Notes: generated by a model not told the origin, from the sequence alone. A stretch of 64,000 nucleotides of DNA from Hyphomicrobiales bacterium (GCA_900471525.1 UCEZ01000011.1:124001-188000); one strand, 5' to 3'; counted from the stretch's first letter, positions 10,858-20,245 are shown. Made by a program: numbers and translations.

Positions 10858-10886
10858 TTGAAGCGGTCAATCAAACGGCCTATATT
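10858..10886 (+). promoter_or_regulatory. Sigma-70-type promoter of nfuA
   Basis: TTGAAG (10858-10863) and TATATT (10881-10886) are spaced by 17 bases, close to the housekeeping consensus. The expected transcription start falls within the dyad at 10888-10904. Seen by eye only. Confidence 0.6.
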
Positions 10887-10887
10887 C

Positions 10888-10904
10888 TTTTGAATAATTC
10901 TAAA
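10888..10904. promoter_or_regulatory. Dyad operator overlapping the nfuA transcription start
   Basis: TTTTGAATAATTCTAAA is a near-perfect dyad (arms TTTTGAA and TTCTAAA around TAA, one asymmetric position) placed directly after the -10 box. It resembles the iron control element type of site (TTTAGAA...TTCTAAA-like) that Irr binds in rhizobia. Because the gene makes an Fe-S carrier, iron-responsive control is plausible. The identity of the regulator is inference. Confidence 0.45.
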
Positions 10905-10945
10905 CAGGCCGGTTGAACACAATCCCGGCCGTCGCGGAGAAAGAC

Positions 10946-11512
10946 ATGTTCATCCAGACCGAAGCCACGCCGAACCCTGCGACACTGAAGTTCCTGCCCG
11001 GCAAGGTGGTGATGGAGCACGGCACGGCGGAATTCCGCGATGAGGAAGAAGCAGCAGCCGGCTCGGCGCTTGCCTCCCGCCTGTTTTCTATTCCCGGCGT
11101 CACGGGTGTCTATTTCGGCTATGATTTTATCACCGTCACCAAGGAAGCACAGGAGTGGCAGCATCTGAAGCCTGCCATCCTCGGCTCGATCATGGAGCAT
11201 TTCATGTCCGGTCAGCCGGTCATGGCTGTTCAGACGCGTGCCGAAGAGAGCGACCAGGACGGCGAATTCTTCGAGGAAGGCGACGAGACAATCGTTGCGA
11301 CCATCAAGGAACTGCTTGAAACCCGCGTTCGTCCGGCTGTAGCCCAGGACGGCGGTGATATCACCTTCAAGGGTTTTCGTGACGGCACCGTCTTCCTCAA
11401 CATGAAGGGCGCATGCTCCGGCTGCCCGTCCTCGACGGCGACCTTGAAGCACGGCGTGCAGAACCTGCTTCATCATTTCATCCCCGAAGTGCAGGCGGTC
11501 GAGGCCGTCTAA
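10946..11512 (+). CDS. nfuA: Fe-S cluster carrier/scaffold protein, Nfu type
   Basis: The protein binds an iron-sulfur cluster and passes it to client apoproteins. The 188-residue product has an N-terminal Nfu_N domain (MFIQTEATPNPATLKFLPGK, residues 1-90) and a C-terminal NifU domain (about 110-188) with the cluster-binding motif CSGCPSS. This is the layout of mitochondrial NFU1 and rhizobial Nfu proteins. A TTG 33 bases upstream extends the frame, but the ATG at 10946 has a GGAGA ribosome-binding site and matches homologues. It has its own promoter with a dyad on the start site. It is followed by tsaB at 46 bp. Confidence 0.93.
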   Translation: MFIQTEATPNPATLKFLPGKVVMEHGTAEFRDEEEAAAGSALASRLFSIPGVTGVYFGYDFITVTKEAQEWQHLKPAILGSIMEHFMSGQPVMAVQTRAEESDQDGEFFEEGDETIVATIKELLETRVRPAVAQDGGDITFKGFRDGTVFLNMKGACSGCPSSTATLKHGVQNLLHHFIPEVQAVEAV

Positions 11513-11558
11513 GCGAGCGTTCACCGGTGCCGCGACTGTCCATCAAAGTCCAAAAACC

Positions 11559-12224
11559 ATGATCGTCCTGGCCATTGATACGGCTGGGCCGGGCTGCTTT
11601 GCTGCGGTCTATGACAGCGCCGCCGATACTGTCCTGGCATCTGCCGGTGCCGATATCGGCCGTGGCCACGCGGAGCAGTTGATGGCTTTCATCGACCAGG
11701 CGCTGGCCGAAAGTGGCAAGCTCCTCGCGGATATCGAACGTATCGCCGTCACCATCGGCCCCGGCTCGTTTACCGGAATCCGGGTCGGCGTTGCTGCCGC
11801 GCGCGGTTTTGCGCTGGCGCTCGGCGTGCCGGCCATTGGCGTTTCCGTGCTTGCTGCCCTTGCCGGGGCAGCCCGTGAAGCACATCCCGGCCAAGCGGTG
11901 CTCGCAGCCATGGATGCCAAGCGTGACGAACTCTATTGCCAGAGTTTTGAAGCCGACGGTACCGCGCGCACCCAAGCGCAGATGCTCGAACTTCCGGAAG
12001 CGCGTCGAATGTTTGCCGATTTCGATGGCATCATATGCGGCACAGCCACGAAGCATCTGACCGACAATTCTCAGGCAGCCGTTGCGCAAACCGACCTGAC
12101 CGACATCCGCATCGTCGCACGCCTGGGTGCCCTTTCGGATTCATCAAAGGGGAAGCCAAGCCCGCTTTACCTGCGCGGTCCGGACGTCAAGTCGCAGGCA
12201 GGTTTTGCGGTGGCGCGGGCATGA
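11559..12224 (+). CDS. tsaB: tRNA threonylcarbamoyladenosine biosynthesis protein TsaB
   Basis: TsaB (YeaZ) is the partner of TsaD and TsaE in making t6A at position 37 of ANN-decoding tRNAs. The 221-residue protein has the ASKHA fold signature: the N-terminal AIDTAGPGCFAAVYD phosphate loop and TIGPGSFTGIRVGVAAARGFA (residues about 66-86). Length is normal for the family. It is followed directly by rimI, whose ATG begins 2 bases after the tsaB stop, a very common bacterial pairing that indicates one operon. Confidence 0.93.
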   Translation: MIVLAIDTAGPGCFAAVYDSAADTVLASAGADIGRGHAEQLMAFIDQALAESGKLLADIERIAVTIGPGSFTGIRVGVAAARGFALALGVPAIGVSVLAALAGAAREAHPGQAVLAAMDAKRDELYCQSFEADGTARTQAQMLELPEARRMFADFDGIICGTATKHLTDNSQAAVAQTDLTDIRIVARLGALSDSSKGKPSPLYLRGPDVKSQAGFAVARA

Positions 12225-12225
12225 C

Positions 12226-12723
12226 ATGTCGCTGACCGACTATTTCGCCCGCAAGCCCGAATTCGAGATATTTCCTCTGGAAACGGCTGACTTGCCGCGA
12301 GCAGCTGCCATCCATAAATTGCGCTTCACATCGTCCTGGAGTGATGGTGAATTCCACTCCCTGCTGGTTCAGGATACGGTTTTCGGCTTTATCGCGCGCC
12401 AGAGCAACGCCTATACGCGACCTTTGACGGGCGGCTTCGTCCTGTCGCGCGTTGCGGCCGGCGAGGCGGAAATCCTGACGATCGGCGTCGATCCGCGTTT
12501 TTCCCGCATGGGTCTCGGCTGGCGGCTGATGCGGGCGGCACTCCGCGAGGCCCGTGATCAGGCCGCCGAAGCAGTCTTCCTTGAGGTCGATGAAACCAAC
12601 ATTGCTGCCGTCGCGCTCTATCACAAACTCGGCTTTGCCAAAGTCGGCGAAAGACGCGCCTATTATCAGGACGTTAACGGCGCGAGAACCGCCGCCCTTG
12701 TCATGCGCCTCGATCTTGGCTAG
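12226..12723 (+). CDS. rimI: Ribosomal-protein-alanine N-acetyltransferase RimI
   Basis: A 165-residue GNAT-family acetyltransferase. The acetyl-CoA binding motif is present as ILTIGVDPRFSRMGLGWRLMRAAL (R/QxxGxG/A form, residues about 84-107), then EVDETNIAAVALYHKLGFAKVGERRAYYQ typical of RimI. RimI acetylates the N-terminus of ribosomal protein S18. The start at 12226 is chosen because it sits right after the tsaB stop; the longer upstream frame overlaps tsaB. Because rimI and tsaB are consistently linked, the assignment rests on both motif and context. Confidence 0.88.
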   Translation: MSLTDYFARKPEFEIFPLETADLPRAAAIHKLRFTSSWSDGEFHSLLVQDTVFGFIARQSNAYTRPLTGGFVLSRVAAGEAEILTIGVDPRFSRMGLGWRLMRAALREARDQAAEAVFLEVDETNIAAVALYHKLGFAKVGERRAYYQDVNGARTAALVMRLDLG

Positions 12724-12871
12724 CCGTATCCGCTTTGAACCGACCTAGTTGAAGCGGACTTGGAAGAGGGACGCGCTTGCGCCGCCACGCCAACAGACCA
12801 TGCAGAAATCACGACAGGCAAGGCGCGGCAAAGCTGTCGTTGACGCCGATTGCCATGCAGGGAAACCACGC

Positions 12872-13660
12872 GTGATCAATTGGCTGCGCGTCACGCTTTG
12901 CATGACCGTTCTGCTGGTCGCCACACTCCTTATGGCGCCGGCGCAGATCGTTTTTCTCTGGCTCGATACGCCGCAGCGCCGGACGCTTCCGCGTCTGTGG
13001 CACCGCATGGCCTGCCGTCTGGTCGGCATTCGCGTGCGTGTCCATGGAACGCCGGACCGCCAGAGACCGCTGATGCTGGTGTCCAACCATGCGAGCTGGA
13101 AGGATATTCTCGTCCTCGGCTCTATTGCCGATGTGGTATTCGTGGCGAAGTCCGATGTGAAAGCCTGGCCGGTCTTTGGTATCCTCGCGCGCTTGCAGGC
13201 GACGATCTTCATCGAACGCGATCAGAAACGCACGACCGGCAATCAGGTCAACGAGATCGGCAAACGCCTGGCGGACGGCGAAATCGTCGTGCTGTTTCCG
13301 GAAGGCACGACATCGGACGGCAATCGATTGCTTGAAATCAAAACCTCGCTGTTTGGCGCAGCCGCAGCTGCCGTGCCGATGTCTCCGACGGGCGTCGTCC
13401 ATGTCCAGCCTGTTGCCATCGCCTATACCGGCATTCACGGCATGCCGATGGGGCGATACCACCGGCCCGTCGCCGCCTGGCCCGGCGATATTCCGCTGGC
13501 CCCGCATCTGCTCGGCATCCTGCATGAAGGCGCCGTCGACGTGGACGTGATCTACGGCGAGCAGATCACCTATACGCCAGACAGCAACCGCAAGGTCGTC
13601 AGCCGCCAGGTGGAGAAGAGCATTCGCTCGATGCTGGCGCTCAAGCTGCGCGGGCGTTGA
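12872..13660 (+). CDS. plsC: 1-acyl-sn-glycerol-3-phosphate acyltransferase (PlsC-like)
   Basis: Makes phosphatidic acid, the precursor of membrane phospholipids, by acylating lysophosphatidate at the membrane. The family motifs are clear: NHASWKD (NHx4D, catalytic His/Asp) and [10 protein letters not shown] (substrate-binding FPEGT). A hydrophobic segment (residues about 5-30) anchors the N-terminus. I chose the GTG at 12872 (262 residues) because it follows AGGGA by 8 bases and matches the usual MINWxRV-type start. Other options are ATG 12800 and TTG 12749, which add a basic 24-41-residue extension and have no clear ribosome-binding site. It lies between rimI and miaB. Confidence 0.87.
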   Translation: MINWLRVTLCMTVLLVATLLMAPAQIVFLWLDTPQRRTLPRLWHRMACRLVGIRVRVHGTPDRQRPLMLVSNHASWKDILVLGSIADVVFVAKSDVKAWPVFGILARLQATIFIERDQKRTTGNQVNEIGKRLADGEIVVLFPEGTTSDGNRLLEIKTSLFGAAAAAVPMSPTGVVHVQPVAIAYTGIHGMPMGRYHRPVAAWPGDIPLAPHLLGILHEGAVDVDVIYGEQITYTPDSNRKVVSRQVEKSIRSMLALKLRGR

Positions 13661-13709
13661 CGGGCGAAAGGGCTTCAATTTTGCCCCTCTTTGCTCTATG
13701 GAACCGGCC

Positions 13710-15110
13710 ATGACACAGGAAACAGCAGTTTTGTCCGCAAAGCCCGAGGTTGCTCTCGAAAACCCGCAGGTCCGCAAGGTCTTTGTGAAGACCTATGGCT
13801 GCCAGATGAACGTCTACGATTCCGACCGGATGACAGACGCGCTGGCGAAGGACGGCTACGTCTCGACCGACGTCATGGAAGACGCGGACCTCGTCCTGCT
13901 CAACACCTGTCACATCCGCGAAAAGGCGGCCGAGAAGGTCTATTCGGCGCTTGGCCGCCTGCGCGACCTGAAAAAGAAAAAGGCCGGTGAGGGCCGTGAG
14001 ATGATGATCGGCGTCGCCGGCTGCGTCGCCCAGGCCGAGGGCGACGAAATCCTGCGCCGGGCGCCGGCCGTCGATCTCGTTATCGGTCCGCAGACCTATC
14101 ATCGGCTTCCGGAGGCCCTGAAGCGCGTCAAGCGTGGTGAACGGGTGCTGGAAACTGATTATGCCATCGAAGACAAGTTCGAGCACCTTCCAGCGCCGGA
14201 CAAGGCAAAGACGAAGGCGAGGGGCGTCACCGCGTTCCTGACGGTCCAGGAGGGCTGCGACAAGTTCTGCACCTTCTGTGTCGTGCCTTACACACGCGGC
14301 TCCGAGGTCTCCCGTCCCGTTGCCCAGATCGTCGCCGAGGCGCAGAAACTGGTCGATGGCGGCGTGCGCGAGATCACCCTGCTCGGTCAGAATGTCAACG
14401 CCTGGCACGGTGTGGGTCCGGATGGCGAGAAATGGGGCCTCGGCGAGCTTCTGCATCGGCTGACCAAGATCGAAGGTCTCGCCCGTCTGCGCTATACCAC
14501 AAGCCATCCGCGCGACATGGACGACAGCCTGATCGAGGCGCATCGCGACCTGCCGCAGCTGATGCCCTATCTGCATCTGCCGATCCAGTCGGGATCCAAC
14601 CGTATCCTGAAGGCAATGAACCGGCGTCACACGACGGCCGAATACATCGCCCTGATAGCCCGCATCAAGGCCGCCCGGCCGGATCTCGCCCTCTCTGGCG
14701 ATTTCATCGTCGGCTTCCCCGGTGAGACCGACGAGGACTTCGAGGATACGCTGCGCCTCGTCGAGACGGTCGGTTATGCACAGGCATTTTCCTTCAAGTA
14801 TTCTACCCGTCCGGGAACGCCAGGTGCTGACCTGGAAGACCAGGTGCCGGAGGATGTGAAAGCCAACCGCTTGGAAAGATTGCAGGCTTTGCTGCTTTCC
14901 CAGCAAAACGCATTCGCGCAAGGCTGTATCGACAAGACCATTGATCTGCTTTTGGAAAAGCCCGGCCGCATGCCAGGACAACTGATCGGCCGCTCGCCGT
15001 GGCTGCAGTCGGTGAATGTTGATGCAAAGTCATCGCAAATCGGTGACATTGTTTCTGTACGAATCACTGGTGCGGGCCCTAACAGTCTGTTTGCCGAGGT
15101 GGTAAGCTGA
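13710..15110 (+). CDS. miaB: tRNA-2-methylthio-N6-dimethylallyladenosine synthase MiaB
   Basis: A radical SAM methylthiotransferase that converts i6A37 to ms2i6A37 in tRNAs reading UNN codons. The order is the N-terminal UPF0004 domain ([18 protein letters not shown], with cluster cysteines at CQMN, NTCHIRE and GCVAQ), the radical SAM core with CDKFCTFC (CxxxCxxC), and a C-terminal TRAM domain. The 466-residue length is normal. An ATG 12 bases upstream (13698) is also in frame; neither has a strong ribosome-binding site and homologues favour MTQ-type starts. phoH follows 29 bp downstream, probably in the same operon. Confidence 0.95.
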   Translation: MTQETAVLSAKPEVALENPQVRKVFVKTYGCQMNVYDSDRMTDALAKDGYVSTDVMEDADLVLLNTCHIREKAAEKVYSALGRLRDLKKKKAGEGREMMIGVAGCVAQAEGDEILRRAPAVDLVIGPQTYHRLPEALKRVKRGERVLETDYAIEDKFEHLPAPDKAKTKARGVTAFLTVQEGCDKFCTFCVVPYTRGSEVSRPVAQIVAEAQKLVDGGVREITLLGQNVNAWHGVGPDGEKWGLGELLHRLTKIEGLARLRYTTSHPRDMDDSLIEAHRDLPQLMPYLHLPIQSGSNRILKAMNRRHTTAEYIALIARIKAARPDLALSGDFIVGFPGETDEDFEDTLRLVETVGYAQAFSFKYSTRPGTPGADLEDQVPEDVKANRLERLQALLLSQQNAFAQGCIDKTIDLLLEKPGRMPGQLIGRSPWLQSVNVDAKSSQIGDIVSVRITGAGPNSLFAEVVS

Positions 15111-15139
15111 GGGACCGTCAACTCAAGGAGCCTGACCGC

Positions 15140-16195
15140 TTGAACGGACACGAATTGGTTTCAACCTCGCCGCGCCAGTCGAAAACATCCGCGACAGACG
15201 TCAATCACTTCGTGCTCACATTCGAGAACAACCGCTTCGCCAGCGAGCTTTTCGGCCAGTTCGACCAGAATCTCAAATTGATCGAACAACGCTTGCATGT
15301 CGATGCACGGCCGCGCGGCAATTCAGTTGCAATCTCGGGCGAAGTGGTCGCCACCAATCAGGCCCGGCGGGCGCTTGATTATCTTTATGGGCGCCTGCAG
15401 AACGGCAGTGCCGTTGAAGTTTCCGATGTCGAAGGTGCCATCCGCATGGCCGTTGCTGCCGACGACCAGTTGCAGTTGCCGACCATGGAAAAGAAAGCCA
15501 AGCTGAACCTCGCGCAGATTTCCACCCGCAAGAAAACCGTTGCTGCCCGTACACCGACGCAGGACGCCTATATGCGCGCGCTGGAGCGGTCCGAGCTGGT
15601 CTTCGGCGTCGGCCCCGCCGGTACCGGCAAGACCTATCTGGCGGTGGCGCACGCAGCTCAGCTTCTCGAGCGCGGCGCGGTCGATCGCATCGTGCTGTCA
15701 CGCCCGGCAGTCGAGGCGGGCGAGCGCCTGGGCTTCCTGCCCGGCGACATGAAGGACAAGGTCGATCCCTATCTGCGTCCGCTCTATGATGCGCTTTACG
15801 ACATGATGCCCGGCGACAAGGTCGAGCGGGCGATCACCGCCGGTGTCATCGAAATCGCCCCTCTCGCCTTCATGCGTGGACGTACGCTGGCAAATGCCGC
15901 CGTCATCCTCGATGAGGCGCAGAATACTACGACGATGCAGATGAAGATGTTCCTGACGCGTCTCGGCGAAAACGGCCGCATGATCGTCACCGGTGACCCG
16001 AGCCAGGTCGATCTGCCGCGCGGCATGAAGTCGGGCCTCGTGGAGGCGCTGCAGATTCTGAAAGGTGTCGAAGGTGTTTCGGTCATCCGTTTCAAGGATA
16101 CCGATGTTGTCCGCCATCCGATGGTTGCCCGCATCGTGCGCGCCTATGAGGCGACGACCGCCGTGCATGACGAAAGCGAGCAGAGCGACCGTTGA
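15140..16195 (+). CDS. phoH: PhoH family ATPase (YbeZ type)
   Basis: A cytoplasmic P-loop ATPase, 351 residues, with Walker A FGVGPAGTGKTYLA (residues about 154-167) and Walker B AAVILDEAQNTT. YbeZ-type PhoH proteins act with YbeY in RNA and ribosome quality control, and the next gene here is ybeY. The start is an uncommon TTG at 15140: it is preceded by AAGGAG at 9 bases, while the first in-frame ATG is far inside the conserved region. The gene is part of the conserved block miaB-phoH-ybeY-corC-lnt. Confidence 0.93.
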   Translation: MNGHELVSTSPRQSKTSATDVNHFVLTFENNRFASELFGQFDQNLKLIEQRLHVDARPRGNSVAISGEVVATNQARRALDYLYGRLQNGSAVEVSDVEGAIRMAVAADDQLQLPTMEKKAKLNLAQISTRKKTVAARTPTQDAYMRALERSELVFGVGPAGTGKTYLAVAHAAQLLERGAVDRIVLSRPAVEAGERLGFLPGDMKDKVDPYLRPLYDALYDMMPGDKVERAITAGVIEIAPLAFMRGRTLANAAVILDEAQNTTTMQMKMFLTRLGENGRMIVTGDPSQVDLPRGMKSGLVEALQILKGVEGVSVIRFKDTDVVRHPMVARIVRAYEATTAVHDESEQSDR

Positions 16196-16213
16196 CGCGG
16201 CCGCGAGCCAATT

Positions 16214-16720
16214 ATGACCAGCATTGATATCCAGATCAGCGTAGAGGAAGGCCCTTGGCCTTCCGAGGCGGAGCTTGTGGCGCTCGGTGAGCGCGTTCTT
16301 GGCGCGAGCGCCGACTTCCTGAAGCGCGAAGAGAAGCAACCGTTTCCGAAGATGCCTGCGGAAGTGTCGCTTGTCTTTACCGACGACGCCTCCATCCGGA
16401 CGATCAACGCCGAATGGCGCAACCAGGACAAGCCGACGAACGTGTTGTCTTTCCCGGCATTTCCGCTGACGCCCGGCAAGATGCCGGGGCCGATGCTCGG
16501 TGACATCATTCTTGCCCATGAGACGTTGGTGCGGGAGGCGGAAGACCTCGGGAAGCCCTTCGACGAGCATCTCAGCCATCTCCTGGTGCATGGATTTCTG
16601 CATCTTTTCGGTTATGATCACCTGGATGATGATGACGCGGAAAGAATGGAGAGCCTCGAGACTCGCATTTTAGCTGGTCTTGGTCTATCTGATCCCTATG
16701 GGGACAGCGATCCCGTATGA
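16214..16720 (+). CDS. ybeY: Endoribonuclease / rRNA maturation factor YbeY
   Basis: YbeY is a single-strand RNase that works in 16S rRNA 3' maturation and 70S quality control; in Sinorhizobium meliloti it also affects small-RNA regulation. The 168-residue protein carries the zinc-binding signature HGFLHLFGYDH (H3xH5xH, residues about 126-136) and the upstream TNVLSFPAF segment. It sits 18 bp after phoH and 12 bp before corC, so an operon is very likely. Confidence 0.95.
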   Translation: MTSIDIQISVEEGPWPSEAELVALGERVLGASADFLKREEKQPFPKMPAEVSLVFTDDASIRTINAEWRNQDKPTNVLSFPAFPLTPGKMPGPMLGDIILAHETLVREAEDLGKPFDEHLSHLLVHGFLHLFGYDHLDDDDAERMESLETRILAGLGLSDPYGDSDPV

Positions 16721-16732
16721 TAGTTTGGAACA

Positions 16733-17896
16733 ATGAGCGATTTTAGAGCACAGCCTGCCGCGGCTGTAAGAGATGAGGCGGAAGCCTCCAGTCAGGACGA
16801 GGCGGGCAGTAGTAGCACCGCCCAGAAACCTGAGAACGGTAAATCCGGCTCCTCCTTCTGGAGCCGTGCGGCCCGGATTTGGCGTGCCAGCAGCAGTTCA
16901 AGTCTGCGCGAAGATCTTGCCGATGCGCTGATGACTGGTGGTGCGGAAGGCGATACGGCCTTTTCGCCCGCCGAACGCGCCATGCTCAACAACATCCTCC
17001 GTTTCCGGGAAGTACGCGTCGAGGACGTCATGGTTCCGCGCGCCGATATCGAGGCCGTCGATCTCTCTATCACCATTGGTGAACTGATGATCATCTTCGA
17101 GGAATCCGGCCGTTCGCGCATGCCGGTCTACAGCGACAGCCTGGATGATCCGCGCGGCATGGTTCACATCCGCGACCTGCTCTCCTATGTCACCAAGCAG
17201 GCCCGCAACAAACGGCGTAGCGGCAGCCGTGCTGCTGCCGGTTCGTCTGCTGTCACGGCTGAAAAGCCGGAGAAGCCGGTCCGCCAGCCCAAGCCAAGTT
17301 TCGATCTCGGACGTATCGATCTGTCGAAGACTGTCGAGGAAGCCGGTATCATCCGTCAGGTCCTGTTCGTGCCGCCGTCCATGCACGCCTCCGACCTGAT
17401 GCAGCGCATGCAGGCCGCCCGCATCCAGATGGCGCTGGTGATCGACGAGTACGGCGGCACCGATGGTCTCGCCTCTCTGGAAGACATCGTCGAAATGGTC
17501 GTCGGCGATATCGAGGATGAGCATGACGACGAAGAAGTCATGTTCGCCAAGACCTCCGATGACGTCTTCGTGGCCGATGCCCGCGTGGAACTGGAAGAGA
17601 TCGCCGCGGCGATCGGTCCGGATTTCGATGTGCGTGAACAGCTTGAGGATGTCGACACGCTCGGCGGCCTGGTATTTGCCTCGCTCGGCCGCATCCCGGC
17701 CCGCGGCGAAGTCGTCCAGGCGATACCCGGTTTCGAATTCCAGGTTCTGGATGCCGATCCGCGCCGTGTGAAGCGCGTCCGGATCGTCCGCAAGCGCCCG
17801 CCAGCCCGCCGCCGCCCCCTCAAGGGCGAAGAGGATGTATCTCTCGAGGCCGCTCCGGCCGCTTCGCCGGAAAAATCCCTGCGCGAAACCGGATAA
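16733..17896 (+). CDS. Hemolysin-family CBS-domain protein (CorC/TlyC-like)
   Basis: A 387-residue protein with an N-terminal low-complexity, Ser/Ala/Glu-rich tail (about 1-60), then a pair of CBS domains (RVEDVMVPRADIEAVD at about 98 and the region around 215-265 with MALVIDEYGGTDGLASLEDIVE), and a C-terminal CorC_HlyC transporter-associated domain (FVADARVELEEIAAAIG...). There is no DUF21 membrane domain, so it is the soluble CorC form, implicated in divalent cation homeostasis. An insertion rich in basic residues (about 155-190) splits the CBS pair. Older annotations call it hemolysin or TlyC without direct proof. Confidence 0.85.
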   Translation: MSDFRAQPAAAVRDEAEASSQDEAGSSSTAQKPENGKSGSSFWSRAARIWRASSSSSLREDLADALMTGGAEGDTAFSPAERAMLNNILRFREVRVEDVMVPRADIEAVDLSITIGELMIIFEESGRSRMPVYSDSLDDPRGMVHIRDLLSYVTKQARNKRRSGSRAAAGSSAVTAEKPEKPVRQPKPSFDLGRIDLSKTVEEAGIIRQVLFVPPSMHASDLMQRMQAARIQMALVIDEYGGTDGLASLEDIVEMVVGDIEDEHDDEEVMFAKTSDDVFVADARVELEEIAAAIGPDFDVREQLEDVDTLGGLVFASLGRIPARGEVVQAIPGFEFQVLDADPRRVKRVRIVRKRPPARRRPLKGEEDVSLEAAPAASPEKSLRETG

Positions 17897-18054
17897 GCCG
17901 TTCGCTCTGAGCGTCGAAGCGCCGTTTCAGAGCACGACAAGCAGCCGCTTTTTTGGAACACTGCCGACACGTTGATTCGGAGGGATGGTCTTTGCGCCTC
18001 GCCGCATGCCGTGCTTTTGAATGGATGGCTGTTTGCGCCGATTGGGGGAATTGA

Positions 18055-19650
18055 ATGGAGTGGCTTGCGGGCAGGATCATGCTGTTGTCGGGCGCCCGAC
18101 GGGCCCTTGTCGCCTTCGTCGCCGGACTGGTTGCCGTACTTGCCCTGCCGCCCTTCGGCATTTTCGCAGCGCCGTTCCTGTCCTTCCCCATTCTCGTCTG
18201 GCTGATCGATGGTGCATCGGGTGATCCGGACCATGGCATGCTCAGGCGCAGCTTTCCCGCTTTCGTCATTGGCTGGTGTTTCGGCTTCGGCTATTTTCTC
18301 GGCGGCTTGTGGTGGCTTGGCAATGCGCTTCTGGTCGAGGCGGATGAATTCGCCTGGGCTCTGCCGCTGGCAGTGATCGGCGTTCCGGCATTCCTCGCAT
18401 TCTTCTATGCGTTCGCGGCGGCTGTTGCCCGTATCCTCTGGTCGGATGGCGTGGGCCGTATCGCGGCTCTTGCCTTCTCTTTCGGATTGTTTGAATGGCT
18501 GCGCAGCTTTGTCCTCTCCGGCTTTCCCTGGAACGCCGTCGGCTATGCCGCCATGCCGGTTCCGCTGATGATGCAATCGGCAGCCGTGATCGGTCTTGTC
18601 GGCGTGAATATGCTGGCCGTCTTCGTCTTTGCAGCGCCTGCGCTCATCGGGACACGCAAGGGCTTGCGCGTCGGGTTGGGTCTTGCCGTGGTGCTGGTCA
18701 TTGCCCATTTCGGCTATGGATTCTACCGGTTGGAGCAACCTCTGCCGCCGTCGGCCGATCCCGCCATGACTGTGCGCCTCGTCCAGCCGTTGATCGATCA
18801 GTCCAAGAAGTTCGATGACAGCGAGCGGATGAAGATTTTCGAGGAGCATCTCGAACTGACACAGGCGCCGCCCACCGATGGCGGCAAACGGCCCGATATC
18901 ATCGTCTGGCCGGAAACTGCCGTGCCGTTCATCCTGACTGAAAATCCGGATGCACTGTTGAGGATCTCCGACGTGCTGCAGGACGGCCAGATCCTCATCG
19001 CTGGTGCGGTTCGGGCGGAAGATACCGGCGCCGGCCAGCCGCCGCGCTACTATAACTCCATCTATGTGATCGATGATCGGGGCCAGATCGTCGGCGCCTC
19101 CGACAAGGTACACCTTGTTCCCTTTGGAGAATATCTGCCGTTGGAAAGTCTTTTTTCTGCGGCGGGATTGAATGCGGTGGCTGCCTCCATGCCCGGCGGT
19201 TTCTCCGCTGCGGCGACACGCTCTCTGCTGACGTTGCCGGGCGGCAAGACGCTCTACCCGCTGATCTGCTACGAGGCGATTTTCCCGGGTGAGATCGGCA
19301 GTGATGCGCTTCCGGCAAATGCGCTGCTCAATATCACCAATGATGCCTGGTTCGGCAACACGCCTGGACCCTATCAGCATTTTCAGCAGGCTCAGCTTCG
19401 TTCAGTCGAGACCGGCTTACCGCTCATCCGCGACGCCAATACGGGCGTATCGGCAATCGTCAATGGACGCGGCGAGATTGTGACCGGATTTCCGTTCGGC
19501 ACACGGGGATTCGTGGACACAATTTTGCCGGGAAAGCTTGCGCTGCCGATGAGCCCTCAGGAGCAGGAAAGAAACGGAATGCTGCTCGGATGTTTTCTCT
19601 TCGGTCTAGCGATTATTTCCCGTGCTAGTTTTATTTTGAGAGAGAATTGA
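18055..19650 (+). CDS. lnt: Apolipoprotein N-acyltransferase Lnt
   Basis: Lnt adds the third acyl chain to the N-terminal cysteine of lipoproteins at the inner membrane. The 531-residue protein has several membrane segments (residues about 20-220) and a periplasmic nitrilase-like domain. The expected catalytic residues are visible: Glu287 in VWPETAVPF, Lys351 in DKVHLVPFGEY and Cys405 in LICYEAIF. A last hydrophobic segment lies near the C-terminus. The order corC-lnt is conserved in many Proteobacteria. There are 158 bp between corC and lnt. Confidence 0.95.
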   Translation: MEWLAGRIMLLSGARRALVAFVAGLVAVLALPPFGIFAAPFLSFPILVWLIDGASGDPDHGMLRRSFPAFVIGWCFGFGYFLGGLWWLGNALLVEADEFAWALPLAVIGVPAFLAFFYAFAAAVARILWSDGVGRIAALAFSFGLFEWLRSFVLSGFPWNAVGYAAMPVPLMMQSAAVIGLVGVNMLAVFVFAAPALIGTRKGLRVGLGLAVVLVIAHFGYGFYRLEQPLPPSADPAMTVRLVQPLIDQSKKFDDSERMKIFEEHLELTQAPPTDGGKRPDIIVWPETAVPFILTENPDALLRISDVLQDGQILIAGAVRAEDTGAGQPPRYYNSIYVIDDRGQIVGASDKVHLVPFGEYLPLESLFSAAGLNAVAASMPGGFSAAATRSLLTLPGGKTLYPLICYEAIFPGEIGSDALPANALLNITNDAWFGNTPGPYQHFQQAQLRSVETGLPLIRDANTGVSAIVNGRGEIVTGFPFGTRGFVDTILPGKLALPMSPQEQERNGMLLGCFLFGLAIISRASFILREN

Positions 19651-19804
19651 CCAAAAACCCCTAAAATTGCATAGTGGCGATCACCATCGATCTTCACCTA
19701 TGTTCGGAGGGTTTCCGCCCGGCTGCACAACGTGGCGTGTAGTCTGCTCTCGGCAAGTGTCCAGGTTATGGAGTAACTGAAACTTCGCTTATTAGGAAAC
19801 CGTT

Positions 19805-20224
19805 ATGATAGAGAACAAGAAGAAGCCGAATCCGATCGACATTCATGTCGGTAGCCGGATTCGTCTTCGCCGCACCATGCTGGGCATGAGCCAGGAAAAG
19901 CTCGGAGAGAGCCTCGGGATCACCTTCCAGCAGATCCAGAAATATGAAAAGGGAACGAACCGGGTCGGCGCCAGCCGCCTTCAGAACATTTCAAGCATCT
20001 TGAATGTTCCGGTGTCCTTCTTTTTCGAAGATGCACCGGGCGATTCGTCATCCGGTCCGTCGGGCATGGCAGAAGCCTCAAGCTCGAACTACGTGGTCGA
20101 CTTCCTGTCGTCCTCGGAGGGCCTTCAGCTCAATCGCGCATTCGTCAAGATCGGCGATCCCAAGGTGCGTCGCAAGCTGGTGGACCTGGTCAAGGCTTTG
20201 GCAGCAGAGGCGGAAGCCGAATAA
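19805..20224 (+). CDS. XRE-family transcriptional regulator (PhrR/PraR type)
   Basis: A 139-residue regulator with an N-terminal helix-turn-helix (residues about 14-70: IRLRRTMLGMSQEKLGESLGITFQQIQKYEKG) and a short C-terminal region ending in an acidic helix. It strongly resembles rhizobial PhrR (acid-induced in Sinorhizobium) and PraR (which affects quorum sensing, biofilm and symbiosis in Rhizobium leguminosarum and Azorhizobium). Its place between lnt and metK is, as I recall, the same in relatives. It is followed by a strong intrinsic terminator, so it is a separate unit from metK. The name is by resemblance, not proof of the same targets. Confidence 0.85.
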   Translation: MIENKKKPNPIDIHVGSRIRLRRTMLGMSQEKLGESLGITFQQIQKYEKGTNRVGASRLQNISSILNVPVSFFFEDAPGDSSSGPSGMAEASSSNYVVDFLSSSEGLQLNRAFVKIGDPKVRRKLVDLVKALAAEAEAE

Positions 20225-20245
20225 GGCTGACGCAAGGCGGAACTG

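Noticed and set aside
16733-17896. CorC-like gene as a true haemolysin
   Set aside because: The name comes from old annotation; the protein has only CBS and transporter-associated domains and no signal or pore-forming features.
17356-19380. Minus-strand open frame of about 674 codons across corC and lnt
   Set aside because: It spans two well-supported plus-strand genes and has low-complexity, charged sequence with no domain.
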